In this document: positions 61,454-64,000 of the stretch, in pieces
Layout of the letters: each line of letters opens with the position of its first letter
Position numbering within the stretch: position 1 is the stretch's first letter
Assembly (NCBI GenBank): GCA_023454175.1
Contig: JAEXRW010000025.1
Coordinates: 310,001-374,000 of the forward strand
DNA from: Bacillota bacterium
GTDB taxonomy: Bacteria > Bacillota > Clostridia > Christensenellales > JAEXRW01
Reading direction: 5' to 3'
DNA: 64,000 nucleotides
Notes under the pieces: generated by a model
Seen by the model: the letters and a program-made list of their open reading frames with translations, nothing else
Databases searched by the model: none
Told to the model about the DNA's origin: nothing
Program-made: the position numbers and the translations under genes

Positions 61454-62596
61454 CTAGTCGAGGTGTTTCCTGAACCGGAATATGGCTATGAAGGCGAGCA
61501 ATATGGTCATGCCCGAAAGCAGGGCGACGTCAAACCATAAAAACGCAACGCCGGTGCCTTTCAGGACGATGCTGCGTGTGATATTGAGAAAATATGTCAG
61601 CGGCAAAACATAACCGATGCCCTTGATTACTTCGGGCATGGCTTCGCGCGGGAAGATGAATCCTGAAAGCAGTACGCTTGGCAGCATCACCATGATCAGC
61701 GCCAGCATCGCCTGTGGTTGTGTCTTGGCAAACGTCGAAATGAGCATGCCGAGCATGAGCGAACAGATCACAAATACGATGCCCAGTGCCAGCAGAAGCA
61801 GGATGCTTCCGGCCGGGGTGATCCCAAACCACACGACGCAAAGGAACAAGGCGACCAAAAAGCCCGAATAACCGATAAACACATACGGGATTAGTTTGCC
61901 AAGGATCAGTTCGGCGGGGCGTATCGGCGTAACGATGAGCTGCTCGATGGTACCCCGTTCCTTTTCCCGTACCATGGCAAAGGCTGTAAGCACGACAGTC
62001 ACAAACTGTGTGATCAGCCCGACGAGTCCCGGGATCGTGAAGCGTATGCTTTTCAGATCCTGGTTATACCATACGTGCGCGATCAGCGTCGGGGGCGCGA
62101 TGGTATAGGTCACCCCGGCCTTTTTCATGAGTGCATCCTGCACTTCCTTTGCATCCGCCTCGGCCAGCAGCAGCCCGCTGTTCAGAGCCGTTTTGGCCGT
62201 AGTCGGATCCGAGCCGTCGATGATCAGCAGCGCCTGTTTGCTGCCCATGACGGTATCCCGCGTATAGTCTCCGGGGATGACCAGGCCCGCCTTTGCCTTC
62301 CCGGCGTCCAGGCTGTCTTTGAGTTCATCCTCATTTACTACATAGGAATTGACGCTGAAATAGCCGGAAACCACAAACCGCTGCACCAGTTCCCGGCTGT
62401 CCGTTGTCTGGCTTCTGTCCAGTATGACCGTGGGGATATTGTCCACTTCGGTGGAGAGCGCATAGCCGAAAAGAAACATGAGCATGGCAGGCAGGAGGAT
62501 CGCCATGCCGAGGCTGATGGGGTCGCGGATCACCTGCCGGACTTCCTTTTTTACCACGGCGCCAAAACGCCGCCAGTTGAAACGCTTTGCCTTCAT
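61454..62596 (-). CDS. ABC-2 type transporter permease (YhgE/DrrB-like, YbhS/YbhR family)
   Basis: 380 residues. TM1 near residue 30, a large extracytoplasmic domain (about 50-180) containing VILDRSQTTDSRELVQRF, and five C-terminal segments with REKERGTIEQLIVTPIRPAELILGK, the ABC-2 signature, near residue 217. It forms a half of an efflux permease; a second permease may lie outside the window. Coupled to the upstream ATPase by ATGA (62593-62596). Confidence 0.92.
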   Translation of the reverse strand: MKAKRFNWRRFGAVVKKEVRQVIRDPISLGMAILLPAMLMFLFGYALSTEVDNIPTVILDRSQTTDSRELVQRFVVSGYFSVNSYVVNEDELKDSLDAGKAKAGLVIPGDYTRDTVMGSKQALLIIDGSDPTTAKTALNSGLLLAEADAKEVQDALMKKAGVTYTIAPPTLIAHVWYNQDLKSIRFTIPGLVGLITQFVTVVLTAFAMVREKERGTIEQLIVTPIRPAELILGKLIPYVFIGYSGFLVALFLCVVWFGITPAGSILLLLALGIVFVICSLMLGMLISTFAKTQPQAMLALIMVMLPSVLLSGFIFPREAMPEVIKGIGYVLPLTYFLNITRSIVLKGTGVAFLWFDVALLSGMTILLAFIAIFRFRKHLD

Positions 62597-63390
62597 GACT
62601 TCCCTTCGCCTTTTTTAAAAAAGAAAAAAAGCTTCCAACCCGATTTGACATTCAGCTTCGGTTTTTGGTTCTGCCCTACATATTTTATGAAGACATCCTC
62701 GAGGTTCCTTGCGTTCTCTCTTTGGATGATCTCCTTTGGGGGCGCCACCGTCATGATCCTGCCGTTGAATATGAAGCACGTTATGTCGCAGCTTTCCGCT
62801 TCATCCATGTAGTGCGTGGTTACAAACACCGTCGTACCATCGTTGGAAAGAGAACGGATGATCTCCCAGAATGCCCTTCTGGATACAGGGTCCACGCCCG
62901 CAGTAGGTTCATCCAGGATCAATAGACCCGGCTTATGGATCAGCGCGCAACCCAGGGCGAGCCTTTGCTTGTAGCCTCCTGAAAGCGTCCGCGCAAGGCA
63001 CCTTTCCTTTCCTTCCAGCTGCGCCAGCGTAACGATCTCGGATCTTCTCCCGCTTCTCTTCGCACGGTCCAGGCCATAGATCTGGGCATAAAAATCCAGG
63101 TTTTCCTTCACGGTGAGATCTTCATACAAACCAAACCGCTGTGACATGTAGCCGATATTCTGCCGGACCCGGTCGGGTTCCCTGATTACATCTATCCCCA
63201 TCACATCCGCCTGGCCGGATGACGGGCTCATGATGCCGCACAGGATCCTGATCGTGGTGGATTTTCCCGAGCCGTTGGGCCCGAGAAAGCCATATACACT
63301 TCCGCGCGGCACCGAAAAATTCACATCCTCGAGTGCAGTGAAATCTCCGAACTTCTTATATAGTTTTTCAACGCGTATCGCCTGTTCCAA
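62593..63390 (-). CDS. ABC transporter ATP-binding protein
   Basis: 265 residues. Walker A GPNGSGKSTTIRIL near residue 38, signature LSGGYKQRLALG near 138, and Walker B LLILDEPTAGVDPVSRR near 158. The start is TTG at 63390 with GGAGG four bases upstream. It powers the ABC-2 permease behind it and, with the HlyD adaptor in front, resembles the YbhG-F-S-R type drug or lipid exporters. Confidence 0.94.
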   Translation of the reverse strand: MEQAIRVEKLYKKFGDFTALEDVNFSVPRGSVYGFLGPNGSGKSTTIRILCGIMSPSSGQADVMGIDVIREPDRVRQNIGYMSQRFGLYEDLTVKENLDFYAQIYGLDRAKRSGRRSEIVTLAQLEGKERCLARTLSGGYKQRLALGCALIHKPGLLILDEPTAGVDPVSRRAFWEIIRSLSNDGTTVFVTTHYMDEAESCDITCFIFNGRIMTVAPPKEIIQRENARNLEDVFIKYVGQNQKPKLNVKSGWKLFFFFKKGEGKS

Positions 63391-63402
63391 GCTGCCTCCG
63401 CT

Positions 63403-64000
63403 CTATGGGACATCATCCGGTATCTCGATATCAATGGACATGCCGGGTTTTAACTGGTCCATACCCTCGGCTATTTCCACTTTCACCTTGAATACCATGG
63501 ATTGTTTTTCTTCCGGGGTTTCCACGTTCCGCGGGGTAAATTCGGCTTTCTCGGAGATATTGGTGATCCTGCCTTTTGCATCGGGCATTTCCCGGATATC
63601 CAGCTCCTGGCCCAGTTTGATCAAATGCAGCTTCGATTGCGGCACATAGATATCCACCCACAGTTTCTGAAGGTCAATGACCTCCGCTATCGTGGATCCC
63701 TGCGCCGCCATGTCCCCTTTTTTCAGATAGACTTGCAAGCATACGCCGTCAACATTTGCTTTGACGTCGCATTTCGAAAGGGCCAGTCTGGATAGCCCGA
63801 GGCTGGCGTTGGCCTGTTTCAGTTCCGCCTCAGCCGCCTGTATGGCCCTGCCGGTGGAGGTGTCCGCCGCTGGGGTAGCCGCGGCTTCCGAAGCGCTGTC
63901 CTTCAATGCGTCATAACTGGATTTGGCCGCAGTGTAATCCCATTGGGCCGCGGAGAGCTTGTTCTTTGCAAGCTTTAGCTGGTATTCCGCGTTGGATACA
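63403..64000 (-). CDS. HlyD/RND-type efflux adaptor (3' part, starts beyond the window)
   Basis: About 198 C-terminal codons are open through the window edge. A coiled-coil hairpin arm (about window residues 1-75, with AAEAELKQANASLGLSRLAL) leads into the lipoyl and beta-barrel part: VCLQVYLKKGDMAAQGSTIAEVIDLQKLWVDIYV and LIKLGQELDIREMPDAKGRI. It ends VEIAEGMDQLKPGMSIDIEIPDD. The annotation-type start at 63906 would be a TTG inside the arm and is not credible. It is followed 12 bases later by the ABC ATPase. Confidence 0.9.
   Translation of the reverse strand, partial: VSNAEYQLKLAKNKLSAAQWDYTAAKSSYDALKDSASEAAATPAADTSTGRAIQAAEAELKQANASLGLSRLALSKCDVKANVDGVCLQVYLKKGDMAAQGSTIAEVIDLQKLWVDIYVPQSKLHLIKLGQELDIREMPDAKGRITNISEKAEFTPRNVETPEEKQSMVFKVKVEIAEGMDQLKPGMSIDIEIPDDVP

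Noticed and set aside
1..64000. tRNA, rRNA, CRISPR, insertion sequence, prophage or toxin-antitoxin loci
   Set aside because: I looked for cloverleaf-like gaps, direct repeats, transposase motifs and small coupled gene pairs and saw none; gaps are all under about 250 bases and explained by promoters, terminators or the riboswitch.

Overview
The window comes from a spore-forming-lineage member of the Clostridia (Bacillota) with moderately high GC. Three things point there: the gene order pta-ackA-yceD-rpmF-plsX-acpP-rnc-smc-ftsY-ylxM-ffh-rpsP-khpA-rimM-trmD-rplS-rbgA-rnhB-yraN-comM-dprA-topA-trmFO-hslV-hslU, the HrcA/CIRCE heat-shock operon, and the sporulation gene ylbJ. It is dense chromosomal core: 64 protein genes, almost all on the minus strand, with three on plus (tmcAL, ylbJ and a secreted peptidoglycan-binding protein). 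No intergenic gap exceeds about 250 bases. I see no tRNA, rRNA, CRISPR array, insertion sequence or prophage.

Region 1 (1-27282, minus, so transcription runs from high to low coordinates) is a housekeeping supercluster: acetate energy metabolism (pta, ackA), ribosomal proteins L32, S16 and L19, lipid start-up (plsX, acpP), RNase III, SMC, the SRP pathway (ftsY, ylxM, ffh), 16S/tRNA maturation (rimM, trmD), ribosome assembly GTPase RbgA, RNase HII, DNA uptake and processing proteins (comM/yifB, dprA), topoisomerase I, TrmFO and the HslUV protease. Two large membrane GT-C glycosyltransferases are inserted between yraN and comM.

Region 2 (27464-29970, plus) carries tmcAL and ylbJ. Region 3 (29967-38024, minus) has a coiled-coil protein, an in-frame RsmD-CoaD fusion, 5-formyl-THF cycloligase, alanine racemase, an ACT protein with a phenylacetate-CoA ligase, MtaB, RsmE and PrmA. 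Region 4 (38070-42918) is hrcA-grpE-dnaK-dnaJ behind a CIRCE operator and a strong promoter; its GrpE has an unusual N-terminal cysteine cluster. Region 5 (42933-49429) holds hemW, lepA, a SEC-C protein, an NADP isocitrate dehydrogenase, a small membrane protein and ddl.

Region 6 (49442-53555) has a MurF-type ligase with an N-terminal multi-span membrane domain, an alpha/beta hydrolase, and the rimI-tsaB-tsaE set. Region 7 (53596-54530) is a riboflavin ECF S-component gene under a complete FMN riboswitch with its own promoter and terminator. Region 8 (54542-60252) is a tightly coupled recX-birA-P1 peptidase-acpS-nnrDE-amidohydrolase run. Region 9 (60456-64000) holds the secreted peptidoglycan-binding protein and, convergent to it, an ABC-2 export system with a truncated HlyD-type adaptor at the window edge.

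The items most worth a second look are the RsmD-CoaD fusion with its internal coaD start site, the CxxCxxC-x7-CxxC cluster in GrpE, the membrane-anchored MurF, the GT-C pair with extracellular binding domains, and several intrinsic terminators placed directly in front of the next gene's ribosome-binding site. I found no convincing defence, mobile or wholly unknown multi-gene system.
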